64,000 bases of DNA, taken from positions 126,300,239 to 126,364,238 of the forward strand of contig NC_089493.1 in assembly GCF_036850765.1 (NCBI RefSeq), given 5' to 3'. This document shows, piece by piece, positions 11,102 to 22,936 of the stretch. The number at the start of each line of letters is the position of its first letter. Position 1 is the stretch's first letter. Made by a program: the position numbers and the translations under genes. The notes below the pieces were generated by a model. That model did not search any database and was not told the DNA's origin. It was given only the letters and a program-made list of their open reading frames with translations. The stretch is from Saccopteryx bilineata. Lineage: Eukaryota; Chordata; Mammalia; Chiroptera; Emballonuridae.

Positions 11102-11724
11102 CAGTGGTCAGCAAACTGCGGCTTGCAAGCCACATGTGGCTCTTTGGCCCCTTGAGCCTGGCTTTTCCACAAAATACCACATGCGGGTGCGCAGTTTATA
11201 ATAACAATGTACCTACCTATATAATTTAAGTTTAAAAAATTTGGCTCTTGTCCCTGGCCAGTTGGCTCGGTGGTAGAGCATCAGCCTGGTGTGCAGGAGT
11301 CCCGGGTTCGATTCCCAGCCAGGGCACACAGGAGAAGCACCCATCTGCTTCTCCACCCCTCCCCTTCTCCACCCCTCCCCTTCTCCACCCCTCCCCTTCT
11401 CCTTCCTCTCTGTTTCTCTCTTCCCCTCCTGCAGCCAAGGCTCCATTGGAGCAAGGTTGGCCCGGGAGCTGGGGATGGCTCTGTGGCCTCTGCCTCAGGC
11501 GCTAGAATGGCTCTGGTTGCAACAGAGTGACACCCCAGATGGGCAGAGCATTGCCCCCTGGTGGGCGTGCCGGGTGGCTCCCGGTCAGGCGCATATGGGA
11601 GTCTGTCTGACTGCCTCCCCATTTCCAACTTCAGGGGGGAAAAAAAAATTGGCTCTCAAAAGAAATTTCAATCGTTGTACTGTTGATATTTGGCTCTGTT
11701 GACTAATGAGTTTGTCTACCACTG
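11102..11724 (+). mobile_element. non-autonomous hAT element with a nested SINE
   Basis: The terminal inverted repeats are 'cagtggtcagcaaact' at 11102 and the complement of 'agtttgtctaccactg' at 11709-11724. The 8-bp flanks 'agctagat' (11094-11101) and 'agctaggt' (11725-11732) differ at one base, as expected of an old hAT target duplication. Without the SINE at 11249-11648 the element is about 220 bp and encodes no transposase. The strand is nominal. Confidence 0.85.
11249..11648 (+). mobile_element. tRNA-derived SINE (type A) nested in hAT element
   Basis: The Pol III-type head begins at 'ccctggccagttggctcgg' and includes B box 'gggttcgattccc' near 11306. It is followed by a body with a triplicated 'ttctccacccctccc' unit near 11348-11400 and a short G/A tail at 11633-11648. 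The flanking 'ttggctct' at 11241-11248 is repeated at 11649-11656, a short target duplication in the hAT sequence. Confidence 0.9.
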
Positions 11725-11732
11725 AGCTAGGT

Positions 11733-12465
11733 TATTTTAGTGCCCGTTGGCTTGGGTACCACACACCAGCCACACTGTGTGCAGTCCACCTGTCTGCCTC
11801 AGCATGTTCCAGATGGCCAGGGTAGCTGGCAGGCAGTTAAGGGCTCATGAATTCCTGAACACCAGGGGCCCACCCGGGCCGCCTCCCTCTTTGCTTCAGC
11901 GTCGGGTGTGGGTCTTGTCGTCTCAGCGTGTTCTGCTTTATGCCATCCACACTGTCTGAGCTCTTACTCCCCTGTGTCTTTCTTAACGAAACATCTTAGG
12001 TACTACTGCTCATTGCCCTTCACAACAAGGTTGAGCTAGATGAGTGGGGTGAGAGGTGAGGCTCACTCATTTGTATAAATTAGTCCTTAATTATATATTG
12101 TTATATTGTGTTTCTTTTAGTGAGTTTGTATGTCAGTCTTGTCTACCCAGCAGTGTCCTTCAGCCACAGCTGTTCTCTTTCCTTGCCCACACCGACAGGT
12201 GTTCCATGCGTCCTGCTTTTCTTCTCTTTCCTTTAGTGCCAGGGTGTGGTCATGTCCAGTAAAGACTTGTTGGTTGAGTGAGATTCTCCTACTTCTGTGC
12301 CTGAAATGAAGGAGAATAATACTGTCTATAATCATTGTCCTTGTACAGTCCTCAGAGCGCTTCCTGCTGAGATGATGGGGAAAATCTGCTATGGTGGGAG
12401 CAGGGCCAGCTGTCCTGCCAACACAGAGAAGCAGCCTCCAGTTGCTCCACCATGGTTTAGTTTAC
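11733..12465. other. intron, nothing recognised
   Basis: Moderately GC-rich sequence without splice-flanked open frames. No repeat family recognised. Confidence 0.4.
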
Positions 12466-13640
12466 AGACTTAAAAAACTCTTAAATGGAAACAGTTTTGG
12501 AGTTGTAGAAAGGTTGTACGTACAGTACAAAGAACTTCTTTTCTTGAACCATTTGAGAGTACGGTAAGTTCCCAACCCGGTTCCCCAAAAGCCCAATCAT
12601 GTTAGTGTATGTTTCCTAGAAGCAAAGACACTGTCCTGTGCAGATGCAACATAACCAGTGAATCAGGAAATGAACATTGAATAATTACTAGTGTTGAATT
12701 CTCACACCACATTCAGTATTACCAACCGTATCAAATATTCTGTATAGCAGAATGATCCAGTTTGGAATTATACATTTGTGGGGGCTAATATTAATACTTT
12801 TCTTCCCGCCTTCTAAGTTCTTCAGGCTGGGCTAATAACCAAATTAATAGAGATTGCACTATTAACAGGTTAACAGGAGAAAATCAAAGTTTTAATATAT
12901 GTACATGGGGAATTCACATAGGCATGACAATTTCATGAAAATTCCGGAGACAGTGAGGCAACATTGGGTATATAATACATTTCTGAACAAAGGTGAAAAT
13001 GGAGGGGCTTGGGTATCAGACTTCAGAAGTGAGAATGGATGATTTACAGGTAGTGGCAGAAGAGCAGAACACAGGGCAGCAAAATCCTTGTTAGGGGACA
13101 CAGGGTCTCTACTTGTTTGAAGCCCTCTTATTTATCGTACTTAATTCAGGTTAAGCTAAAGAGACATCCTAAGGTCTCCTTCCTGAAGCAGGTTTCTCTG
13201 TCTGCGCCTCTGAGGTAGGAAAGGGGGAGGGTCAAAAGTTCTAGTCTTTTGTTTCTTAATAAACAGCTTAAAATTAATATCCAAAAAGCAGCTTTAGGTT
13301 GTCGAAATTTTGGTCCTTTCTCATTTGTTGTCCTGTCTCTGTTGCCACCATATTTCCAGCACGGTTTCTGTTTTTCCTTGACCTTCATGATATTGGTATT
13401 CATGAAGATTACAGATCAGTTATTTTATAGAATGACCCTCAGTTCAGCTCTTTTTAAAGTTTACTTGTGATTAATTTTTAGTTGCAGATGTTTGGCACAA
13501 ATATCACAGAAGTGATTTTGCATTCTTCTCATTGTACCTGTCAGGTGATATGCAATTCATATTTATCTCTATTGGTGTCCATCTTAACTAAGAGGAAATT
13601 ATAGCTTTACTTTGTAATTTCTTTCCTCAGAAAATTTCAA
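12466..13640 (+). repeat. probable ancient LINE 3'-UTR-type repeat, interrupted
   Basis: Two blocks look like parts of one old interspersed repeat: 12466-12735 (for example 'ttgaaccatttgagagta') and 13380-13600 ('cagttattttatagaatgac', 'cacagaagtgatttt'). I associate these words with an old L1 3' UTR. The block between them (about 12750-13370) looks like separate inserted sequence that I cannot name. Family assignment is from memory and tentative. Confidence 0.4.
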
Positions 13641-13737
13641 TTTATTCCTATTGTTTTGGACCATCATATTTAGTTTCATTTTTGTTGATAATTTTTTAGT
13701 AATTATAGTATGCAAACAATATACCATTTTAAAGACT

Positions 13738-13953
13738 TTCTGTAACAGGATTGGGGTACAACAGCCCATGAGCTGCTCACCTGCTTTTGTAAAAAAAAGT
13801 TCTGTTGGAACACAGTCACATTCATCTATTTATGTATTATCTGTCTGCTTTGATGCTACAGCAGAACTGAGTAGTTGCTAAAGAGACTGTGGCCTACAAG
13901 CCTAAAACATTTACCATCTTGCTGGAAAAGCTTGCTAACACTGTTCTATAACA
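13738..13953 (-). mobile_element. old hAT-Charlie-type DNA transposon relic, antisense
   Basis: It is the complement of the same element found in sense at 16378-16602. Shared words, read on the minus strand, include 'tgtgttccaacagaac', 'actactcagttctgctg' and 'aaatgttttaggcttgtagg'. The end near 13940 ('agcttgctaacactg') is the terminal repeat. Non-coding. Confidence 0.7.
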
Positions 13954-14394
13954 GTTTCTCTTTTTAAAAATGATACCTGGAGTAAATTTTTATGTAATTT
14001 ACCATAGAAACAGTCTAGCTGGGGTGGATTACACAAATGTTTAATGAACTTCTGTGAACTAGGGTGGCGGTTCCCAGACTGTGTGCCAAAGATGCTATAG
14101 TGAGCTCACAGGGGGCACTGTGGAACATATTTTTATTTTTAAGGGAAACTCAGTGATATTTGGTATCTGTGAGATACAGGGAAACTTCTGGCTTGAGGTA
14201 CCTTACCATTTCAGCACTAGGTCATGTTGTTTATCTCTCTGGCATTGTATCTTTCCACGGCTGAGTTATTCAGTGGTGGTTGTGATAAAACAAATATGGT
14301 ACCAAGCCAAATCAGCGTAGTACAGGAAATGAGGGTGGTGGTGTCCAGTTGTTACAGCAGGCAGCTAGTTAGATATTAATGAAAGAGAAGGGAG
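13954..14394. other. intron, possibly a further old DNA-transposon relic
   Basis: The block 14060-14335 starts 'ggcggttcccagactgtgtgc', which resembles a terminal repeat of hAT-type elements, but I could not find the other end. Otherwise nothing recognised. Confidence 0.3.
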
Positions 14395-15275
14395 CCAGAC
14401 ATCTAAACCGGATTCACTAGGAAGCTGCAGCTTCACAGACACCCAGGGTCCAGCCACATCTTCCACCAAAGAGACTTAATCCCTGAGCTTTCCTTTGTCC
14501 CCAGGGAACAACTGGTCCATTCCTGCAGACTAATGAGGGAGGAAGAACCAGCAAGGGAGAAATTCCTCTGCTGAGGCATTAGCAGTAGAAGCAGACAACA
14601 GCCAGCAGAACATTGAGTCAAGTGCAGTAGCAGCCAAAAAGGGGACCAGCTAGAGGAGGAGTCTCGCCTGAGGAAATCTGGGGGAAAGACCTGATAGGAA
14701 AAGGGCACAGAATCAGAAGATTCAGAAAAGGGATTGGATAGAGGGAGGTACCAGCACAAACCAGTGAAAAATTAGGAAGAAGATTGGTTAGTTTGAAAGA
14801 AAACCTGTGCTCTCCCAAACCAAAGGAAATGAAATCACAGCCTAACGAAAGCCCCAGGCACATTCTCTCCTGGCAGCAGCCATGGCCTGGGCGTATAGCC
14901 ACATGGCTGAAGCTCAGCACCTAGAGCTGGCTGCATGGGAGCAGAGGCTGTGCTGGACTACTGGAGCCTCGGAGGCTGGGCTTGTGGCAGGCAGCTCTGG
15001 GTCTTGGCCCTCCTCCTGATCTTGGTGCGCCCCAGAGGCTAGACTTTTTCTGCAATGAGACAGAGTTGGCCACCTGCTTGTGGGTGAGATAATGTGACAG
15101 TCTCTTCAGGGGCATCTGTGCCCTGCATGCCCTTCCATTAAATCTCCACTATTGCTCACATCCTCCTGTGCGTGAGTGCCTGAAATTCTTTTCTCACAAC
15201 CTCACAAGAAACTGTTTCCAGATTGGTCTGGCAGACCCCCTTGGTCCCGGTCCGTGTCTGACAACACAATCTAAT
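14395..15275 (+). repeat. candidate solo LTR-like segment
   Basis: The block ends with an LTR-like R/U5 arrangement: an 'attaaa' polyadenylation-type signal near 15138, followed by 'ctcctgtgcgtgagtg' and then 'gattggtctggcagacccc' near 15222. No gag, pol or env sequence adjoins it. Boundaries and a short target duplication could not be fixed, so this is a suspicion from layout only. Confidence 0.35.
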
Positions 15276-15544
15276 TCCATTGTCTGAGAAGTTGCATAGT
15301 GGCCTACAGGTGCACACCTTCCATTGGTAAGTTACTGTGGTTACTTAAGAGTAGTATTATTTTGTTCAATTTATATGTATTATTATTTTCAAATGGCTAC
15401 TAAGTTGCTAGAACATGAATACTTATTAAGTTATTTCCTAACTACAATAAACAGAGCTGTAGCTCATTTCTTTTGACCTAGAGGCACCATGAAAAATTTT
15501 TGAGACATTTTTAGTCACTTTGAACTGCAGTATCTGTACTCTGG

Positions 15545-16130
15545 TCTGTATTAGAGACTAGAGACAATAAGACCAGAATTATAAGACGCCCTAACATTAA
15601 CTTACAGTCTAGTGAAGAAACAGTCATCCAGCCAGCTCACAATGCAAAATGACTAGTTAGCTAAGACAGATTGATTGATAGATACATCTGTGTGTACACA
15701 CTCACACATGGCACAGTTGTATCAAAGAGCAGGGCATTCCTATGTCCACTGGAGAAATAGGAACTGTTCCAAAGGAGAAAATACTTGACCTGAGCCTTGA
15801 AGAGTGGCAAAGAAGAAGGAGGATGTATCTGTGGAGGATGTTCCGGAGAGAGAGAAGGGTGCAAGATGCAGAAGAGTGCCAACAGGATACAGCGACTGAT
15901 AGCAGTTCTTCAACATAGCTGAGCAGTGGGTGTACATGAGGGGGATTAGCAGGAGAAAAAGCATCTGACAGGCAAAGATCAGGCATGAAAGGCATTTTAT
16001 GTCATGATAAAGAGGTTAGATTTTTTTCATGGACAGAAGAAGCCCTTGGAGAGTTTAAGATAGTTACATTGGAATTGCCTACAAAAAAGCTTTTCTCTCT
16101 GGGTGGCAGCCCAGAGGATGAATCAGGAAG
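15545..16130 (-). mobile_element. L2 LINE relic, antisense (probable)
   Basis: The words 'ttaacttacagtctagtga' (15598) and 'ttgacctgagccttgaagag' (15785), together with a 'gggtgcaagatgcagaag' purine-rich block, follow the complement of the L2 3' region. Highly diverged. Confidence 0.5.
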
Positions 16131-16377
16131 ATGGGGCGGGTGAGGGATGATAAGCAGGGGCAGTCAATCAGGGTCAGCCCTGTGGTCTCTGGTAAGAGGG
16201 ATGACAGGAGAATGTGCTGCCAAGAGGTAATATGAGTTGCTGGCTTCCTGCCTGTTTTGCTTTTGTTATCTCTGTTAGGAATAATGGCTTTTAGTCTGTT
16301 CTGAGTAGAAATAAATATTGATAAGATGAAAGTGAAGCCTAGGATAGGTGAATAAGTTTGAATTCAGACTCATCCAG

Positions 16378-16602
16378 AACAGGGCAAATTTTCCCAGTAA
16401 AGGACCTGATTGTAAATAGTGTAGGCTTTGGGGCTAGATAGGCTGTGTTGTAACTGCGCAGCTCTGCCATTGTAGTGCGAAAGCAGACATATACAATTCA
16501 TAACTGAATGAGCATGGCTGTGTTCCAATAAAACTTTATTTACAAAAGCGGGTAGCGGACTGGATTTGGCCCTTAGGCTGGAGTTTCAGTCCCTGAGCTA
16601 GA
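16378..16602 (+). mobile_element. old hAT-Charlie-type DNA transposon relic
   Basis: A sense copy of the element seen in antisense at 13738-13953. It shows 'cattgtagtgcgaaagcag', then 'ggctgtgttccaataaaac' and 'ttggcccttaggctgg'. The common 'aataaaactttatttac' phrase lies at 16527. No transposase coding. Confidence 0.75.
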
Positions 16603-16749
16603 GTACTTAGTAAACAGGTGAATGAACGGCTGACCCACTGACAGTGCTTTGTGAGACAAAGAATAGAGAGCAGAGGAGCTGAAGGTAAGATGAGCTGGTC
16701 TGTCTTTGTATCATGAAAGGAAAGAAGAGAAATTCTCAAATTATGACAG

Positions 16750-16898
16750 GAGCCCTGGCTGGATAGCGCGATTGATTAGAGCATCATCCCAAAGCATAGA
16801 GGTTGCCAGTTCAGTCTCCACTCAGGGCACATACAGGAACAGATTGATATTCCTCTCTCTTCACTAAAATCAATCCAATAAAACTTTTAAAAAATTTG
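16750..16898 (+). mobile_element. short tRNA-derived SINE (type B)
   Basis: The head 'ccctggctggatagcgcg' and 'gttagagcatcatccca'-like segment come with B box 'gccagttcagtctccac'. The body is short: 'gggcacatacaggaacag', a CT tract and an 'aataaaactttt' end. It is a different subfamily from type A because it lacks the long second part. Related copy at 22259-22385. Confidence 0.75.
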
Positions 16899-17387
16899 TG
16901 ACAATAGACTTGATGTTGATTATGAAAGAAAACTAAATTAGACTATTAAAAGATGAGTTGTAAGTACTTAAGGAATTGATTGCTAAGAGGTAGCATTAGT
17001 TCACTAAAAACAATTTATACCAAAGTTATATTTCTATTTGAGATATTATAAATTTATATAGCCCCTCTCAGAAGAGTGCTATAAATAGATAGTGTTTTGG
17101 TATTTAAGCAAAGTGTTTGACAAAGTCTTTTATGAGAATATTTTGAATTAACTGTATGACAACATAGTTAAATGGATGTGTGGTTCAGGCTTACCTGCAG
17201 GACATGACCTCACTGGTCAACAGTGGCCTGTGGAGGCTTCGTCCTCAGGCCTGCTCTAGTCAACATTTTTATCTAATAACTAGATGACAATATTTATTTT
17301 ATTCTAATAAACTGTGTGAATGACAGAAACTGGAGAACTTAGAGATCCTGAAATATGGTTGATTAAATCAGAATTTAAAAGCAGTTT

Positions 17388-17612
17388 GGTAATCCAGACC
17401 AGCTTTAGCAAAGTAGAGCCCGAGGCCAAGTTCATTCTGCAGCCTGTCTTTGTGGCTCTCAAGTGAAGAATGGTTTTATGTTTTAAAGCATTGTATTTTA
17501 TAAAAAAGAAAAGAAAACCGAAATTTGGAGTAGAGATTTTATGTGGCTCACAAAGCCTCAAATATTCACTACCTGGCCCCTTACACAAAATGTTTGCTAA
17601 CTTCTAGTCTAG
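17388..17612 (-). mobile_element. old hAT-type DNA transposon relic, antisense
   Basis: The right end 'ggccccttacacaaaatg' and 'tttgctaacttctag', read on the minus strand, match the start of hAT-Charlie-type elements (gttagcaaac...aaggggcc). The inner part has 'cctcaaatattcactacctgg'. A simple A-rich stretch lies in the middle. Confidence 0.6.
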
Positions 17613-19880
17613 AAAAATAAGCGGAATTTAGCAAGATAAGAAAGTAGATAAACTGAACATTCTGAACTTCCTAACAACAAACAGAACAATTCTCAGACCA
17701 AACGCAGGGTTATGGGAAATGAGGAAAACACTTAGCATTGGAATTGATATGTTCAAATTGAGTTTATTGTGAGATGTGATTGTTAGAAGTTAATATGGTT
17801 TAAAACAGTATTTATTTATAGAATTAGAGAAGCTGGAAAAACGGAGACAATAGTCTTTAATGGTCAGGTTACACCTGAACTATTAGTGTTAGAGGCTGAC
17901 ATCAAACAAGTTTTTCTAGAGAATGTAGCATGATTTGTTGACAAAGGAAAAGACAAAAGGGAGACGGTGCAGGTCTTCAGATATTTTCACAACTGTCCAA
18001 TAAGAGGAAATGCACATTTTGAGAGGCTAGAAGGAAGACCGTTGTACAGGAAGTCCAGGCAGTATTCTGTGAATGCAGGCAAGTATGTTCACAGTTCTGA
18101 AAGACACAATAGTGAAGTTTTCACCTCAGATCCACATTTGGTTGGCTTAATATGAACTTATTTATAATTTACTCTTCAAAAAGTGGACCAGCCTGAGACA
18201 GAGGAGAGTTTCTTTCTCCCTTCTGGCGATGTGGTCACCATTGCTGATACTTGCCAGCGCATTCTGGTTCTTCTCCTCTTTTTGACATGTGGAGAGATGG
18301 TATTGCCTTTCTTTCTGCAGGTAGGTGTGGTCATGCAACTTGCTTCCACCAATAAAATATAAGCAGAAGCAATGTACGTAATTCCCAGGCAGAAGCATTT
18401 AAAAGCCAATGTGTGATTTTCCATGCCTTTCTTTCATCGTCATTTTGGGAGCACATGATTAGTTGAAGATGCCATTAGATCGTAGCGCCAAGGAGAACTT
18501 AGCCACTGTATAGAGGACAGCTGTTGTGTTCTCTGCATGACCAAGAAATACATTTTCTTATTGTAAGCCAGTGTAAGCTGCGAAGTCATTATAACTGCAT
18601 AGCCTATCCTGTTCTGGCTTTTTTTCCCGTTGGTATTTAACAGCTAATATCCCTGGGCCAATAGAAGTCAGGTGACAGGGCTTCTAATGTTCACTCTGAC
18701 ATTACCTATGACCCTGGAAAAATCAGTTTTCTCTGTAAAACAAGACTGTTTGAATGAAAAATACAGACCATCTTTTCTAGGCAAAAACTCTGATTTTAAA
18801 GTCTACTTTAATATCTGATGTAGTCAAAGAAAACAACATCTTCTGTAACTATCTGTTCTATTGTATTTAACTGTATGGTTAAAAGCCCAATTGCCATTTA
18901 CTTTTTTAATTCTCCGTAACTTGCTGCCTATATTAGGACCATTTTATTTAGTTTGGAACAAAACTTCTTCCCACATAATATATGCATTGTTTTAGAGCCC
19001 TAGTAATCTACTAACAGAGTATAATCCAGGTTATCAAACACCTATTAAATCACTGTACTTCTTAATTTATTTGAAATCATTCCTGTAATAGGGCTTCATG
19101 ACAAACTGAAGTATGGAAAAAAATTGATTTTTTATTTTATTTTTTTGTCCCAGCTAGGTTCTACTCCTTGCTATATAAAGGGTATGGCTTTTATCCCAGA
19201 AATTGAACTATTATCATGAAGATGCCAGAATTTCACAGTTTTTTCTTCTTACTAACAGATTTATAGCTTATCTTTAAAGTTAGAGGTCTATTTCTGTTTC
19301 TGAGTTTAATTACTTTATAATTATTTGGGCTGAAATACAGTCATCAGATATATAAATTCCTTAAAACACTCAATATTTGAATTGATTTGGCATCTATCCA
19401 GTTTTCCTAGGTTTGGCTTTCCTTTTCAAGTCCTACTGCCTTTAGTAGAAGCTCAGATTCTTTTAGAAAATCTGATGGAATCACCTCTTAAGTATGTGTT
19501 CTACGTGATCCGTACAGTTTCTAATACTGTTTGAAACTGGCTGTTTAAATAACCGATCTGTTTCTCGTTCATATTTTATATATGAGTTAACAATTGAACA
19601 TCAATATAATTTGCTCTTTAAAAAGTTTGTTCTGAAATAAGTTATACCTAATAGGTACCAAATCAGTATTCACTGAAAAGAATTTAATATACTTATTAAT
19701 CTAGCTCTTTTGTGAAGCTGGGAATCAAGGTTTTGAATGTTTTATTTAGTTTTTTCTCCTCATTACCTCTGTTCAGCCTTACATTAAGAATAACTATATT
19801 CTATCTTGTAAAAGACACTTTAAATTCACCAAAAGCTCACATTAAATTTCTGTTCCCTTTTAAACAACTAAATCATGTGG
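17613..19880. other. intron, mostly unrecognised, with a possible MIR scrap
   Basis: About 2.3 kb without exons. A weak MIR-like run lies at about 18660-18740 ('cctatgaccctggaaaaa', then 'gttttctctgtaaaac'). An LTR-like block near 18100-18615 is possible but unsupported. Confidence 0.35.
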
Positions 19881-19898
19881 CAAATTACTACTGAATTT

Positions 19899-20255
19899 GG
19901 CCCTGGCAGGTTGGCTCAGTGGTAGAGCGTTGGCCTGGCATGCGGAAGTCCCAGGTTCGATTCCTGGCCAGGGCACACAGGAGAAGCACCCATCTGCTTC
20001 TCCACCCCTCCCCCTCTCCTTCCTCTCTGTCTCTTCCCCTCCCGCAGCCAAGGCTCCATTGGAGCAAAGTTTGCCCGGGTGCTGAGGATGGCTCTGTGGC
20101 CTCTGCCTCAGGCACTAAAATGGTTCTGATTGCAGCAGAGCGATGCCCCAGATGGGCAGAGCATCACCCCCTGGTGGGCATGCCAGGTGGATCCCAGTCG
20201 GGCGCATGCGGGAATCTGACTGCCTCCCCATTTCCAACTTAAGAAAAATACAAAA
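19899..20255 (+). mobile_element. tRNA-derived SINE (type A)
   Basis: A full-length copy with A box 'ggttggctcagtggtagag' and B box 'aggttcgattcct', the CT-rich body and a short A tail. It is bounded by a perfect 17-bp duplication 'aaattactactgaattt' at 19882-19898 and 20256-20272. Low divergence indicates a fairly young insertion. Confidence 0.95.
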
Positions 20256-20361
20256 AAATTACTACTGAATTTTAACCTCAGCTTTTTCATCTCTATAAAA
20301 TCAGTAAAATACATTTAAATGTATCATAATTACAAAGGCTACAAATTCCATTTCTTACAAG

Positions 20362-20462
20362 ACAGGGCTTCTGGGCTTGACTCTAGTTTGGTCACTAACT
20401 GTGACCTTATATGACTTGCTAAACTTCTCAGAGCGTTTATTTACTTGCTTCCAAAATTAGAG
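20362..20462 (+). mobile_element. MIR SINE fragment
   Basis: The words 'gggcttctgggcttgactc', 'ggtcactaactgtgacctt' and 'cttgctaaacttctcagag' follow the sense MIR core in order. Short and diverged. Confidence 0.6.
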
Positions 20463-21504
20463 GCTTCCAGAGGATATATTTCTAGTTTCCTTTTTAACTC
20501 TGTGATAGTTTCTCTTTCTACATGTTCAATATATTTCTTTAGTCTAGGTCTTTCTTGGTTTTCAGAAGCATTTATAATGGCTTACTCTCTAGAATATATT
20601 TTCATGGCCTCTTTGACCTTCTTTAATTCTAACATAACAGATAATAACAGATACACTGGTCAAATAGGCCAGATTATGCTGCAGTTAACAGCTTCTCTGA
20701 CCTCAGTGGATTACAGTAACCACGTTTATTTTATGTTCATATTGTCCACCCAGAGTATGTGGTCCCAGAACTTCGCTGTGTGTTGCCTTCATTTCAGGAC
20801 CGAGGCCTTCAGAGTACTCACCATCTGGTGCTTTGCAGATTCTGCAGCAAAAGGAGAGTGAGGAAAGTCTCGTGCATAGTCTCTGAAAGCTTCCACTGAG
20901 AAATAAACATGTCACTTTTGTTCACATGGCATTGGCCAGAGCACGTCAGTGACCACACCTAACGTCAAGTGGGCAGGAAGTGCTATCTCACAATGTGGCC
21001 TGGATGTGGAAAGACACGGGGATAGTTGATGAACAGCTCTTATGACTCTTCATCATCATGTTTTAAATAAAATGTTGACTTCTGGGAGGGGTATAAATTA
21101 GTACTACATTTATGTAGGGAAATTTGCATTCTTATCAAAAGCCCTCAAAATGTGTCTGTCACTTTATTCAGCAGTACCAGTTTTAGGCAATTATTGACCA
21201 AATATGTAAAGCTATATATTCAATAATTCACTGCTTAAATACATACTCATTGAATATCTGCGTTGTCCTCAAGAGCTGACATGGTCCATACCTTTCTGGA
21301 GCATATTAGGGTAAGGGGAGAGAGGCAGTTCCAGAGATAATTCAAATGACACAGGTTAAGTGTTGTGATGGGGAAGTATACGGTACTTTGAAGGCACATA
21401 GGAAAATTTTCTTCTGACCTGGTTTTCAGTTATCTAATTCTCTCTTCAGCTGTGTAAAATCTACTATGCAACCCTCTTCCATTGACATTTTTTTAATTTC
21501 AGTT
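20463..21504. other. intron, nothing secure
   Basis: No exon. A stretch near 20670-20800 ('ttatgctgcagttaacagc' onward) resembles an old interspersed repeat that I cannot name with confidence. Confidence 0.35.
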
Positions 21505-21842
21505 TTTATAATTTTTTTTTTTTAGTGAGAGGAGAGGGGGCAGAGATAGACTCTGGCATGCACCCGACCGGGATCCACCTGGCAAGCCCAATAGAGGGAG
21601 ATCCTCTGCCCATCTGTGGCCCTAGCCCCGTTGCAATCGGAGGCCATGGAACCATCCTCAGTACCCGGGGCCAACTCACTCCAATTGAGTCATGACTGCA
21701 GGAGGAGAAGAGTTAGAGAAGTGAGAGGGGGAGGGGTAGAGAAGCAGATGGACACTTCTCCTGTGTGCCCTGGTTGGGAATCAAACCCTGGACATCCACA
21801 CGCTGGACCAATGCTCTACCACTGAGCCAACCAGGCATGGCC
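21505..21842 (-). mobile_element. tRNA-derived SINE (type A), antisense, older copy
   Basis: The minus-strand head lies at 21842-21770 ('tggttggctcagtggtagag') and the tail as T-run at 21510-21524. It has more substitutions than the copies at 9934 and 19899, so it inserted earlier. The flanks are T-rich, and the duplication cannot be placed exactly. Confidence 0.85.
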
Positions 21843-22079
21843 TGTAATTTTTTATTTTTAAGAGTTCTCCTTAAACTATGCTAAATTATTTTCTATATTT
21901 TCTTATCTCTGAAGTTTTTAAGCTTGTCTTTTATGAATAAATTGTTTTTATAAGCTGTAACATAATTTTAAATGCCTACAAATCTTTTGATAATGAAAAT
22001 GAAAAGTTACATGATTATAACTTACTCTGTTAAAATTTGACAATCTTCTGGGTAAAAGCATGATCAAAATTGTGTATAC

Positions 22080-22248
22080 CTGACCAGTGAGCTCATTCGG
22101 CTAAAAGCGTCATTACAAAATGACAAGGTTTCAAATTCAATCCCCTGTCAAGGAGCACACAGGAAGCAATCAATGAATGCACAACTGAGTCGAACAACAA
22201 ATGAATTCTTCCCTCACCCTTCCTTTCTCTGTCTAAAAAAAAAAATAG
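22080..22248 (+). mobile_element. tRNA-derived SINE, diverged copy
   Basis: The head 'ctgaccagtgagctcattcg' is followed by 'gtttcaaattcaatcccct' (B-box position), then 'caggaagcaatcaatgaatg', a CT tract and a run of A at 22237-22246. The left flank 'attgtgtata' (22069-22078) recurs at 22388-22397, after the next SINE. The two SINEs therefore either share one duplication or the second inserted into the tail of the first. Confidence 0.75.
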
Positions 22249-22258
22249 AAAAATATTA

Positions 22259-22386
22259 AGCTCTGGCCAGATAGCTCGGTTGGTTGGAGCATCGTCCCAG
22301 AACACAGAGGTTTCCAGTTCAATTCCTGCTCAGAGCATATACAGGAGCAGCTAGCTCCATGTTCCTGCTCTCTCTCCCTGCCTCAA
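22259..22386 (+). mobile_element. short tRNA-derived SINE (type B)
   Basis: The head 'ctctggccagatagctcgg' and 'ggttggagcatcgtccc' come with B box 'ccagttcaattcctg'. It then has 'catatacaggagcagc' and a short CT end. Same subfamily as 16750-16898. Confidence 0.8.
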
Positions 22387-22587
22387 GATTGTGTATAGAG
22401 ATTGCAACTTTTAAAAATTTGTTCACAGTGAATATTGTACAGTGATACAGAGATCATAAGATTTGAGCTAGAATGTTGGGATGACTGATTTTTAAAAATT
22501 TTTTCTAAGTGTCTATAATGTTATTTCACAGTTTTTAGAATTTAAGAAATTAGACTGGCCAAAGTAATTTAAAAACGAAGTAAAAGT

Positions 22588-22930
22588 GCTTCACCAGTGG
22601 CAGCTCAGTGGGTAGAGCATCGACCCAGAACACTGATGTCTCTAGTTCAAAACCCTAGGTTACCAGCTTGAGCACAGAGCTGCTGGCTTGAGTGTGGGAT
22701 CATAGACACTATCCCAAAGGTTGCCAGCTTGAGCCCAAAGGTCGCTGGCCTGAAAAACCCAAGGTCACTGGCTTAAGCTCTGAGGTCGCTGGTTTGAGCA
22801 AGGGGTCGCTGGCTCACCTTGAGCCCAAGGTCTAGTCCCCTCTTTTTTTTCTTGTGTACAGCATGTACGAGAAGCAATCAATGTACAACTAAAGTGAAAG
22901 CAACTAAAAAAGTAAAAGTAATATTTTAAT
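22588..22930 (+). mobile_element. tRNA-derived SINE (type D, 'gcttgagc' repeats)
   Basis: The head 'ttcaccagtggcagctcag' and 'gggtagagcatcgacc' are followed by six or so 'gctggcttgagc'/'aaggtcgctgg'-like internal repeats. It then has 'gagaagcaatcaatgtac', 'aactaaagtg' and an A-rich tail. The internal repeats vary in number from copy to copy (compare 9118-9436 and 35172-35499). Confidence 0.85.
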
Positions 22931-22936
22931 GGAGAG

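Noticed and set aside
22588..22850. Regularly spaced 'gcttgagc' repeats, briefly considered as a CRISPR-like or satellite array
   Set aside because: The repeats are internal to a SINE subfamily found three times in the window. This is a vertebrate intron.
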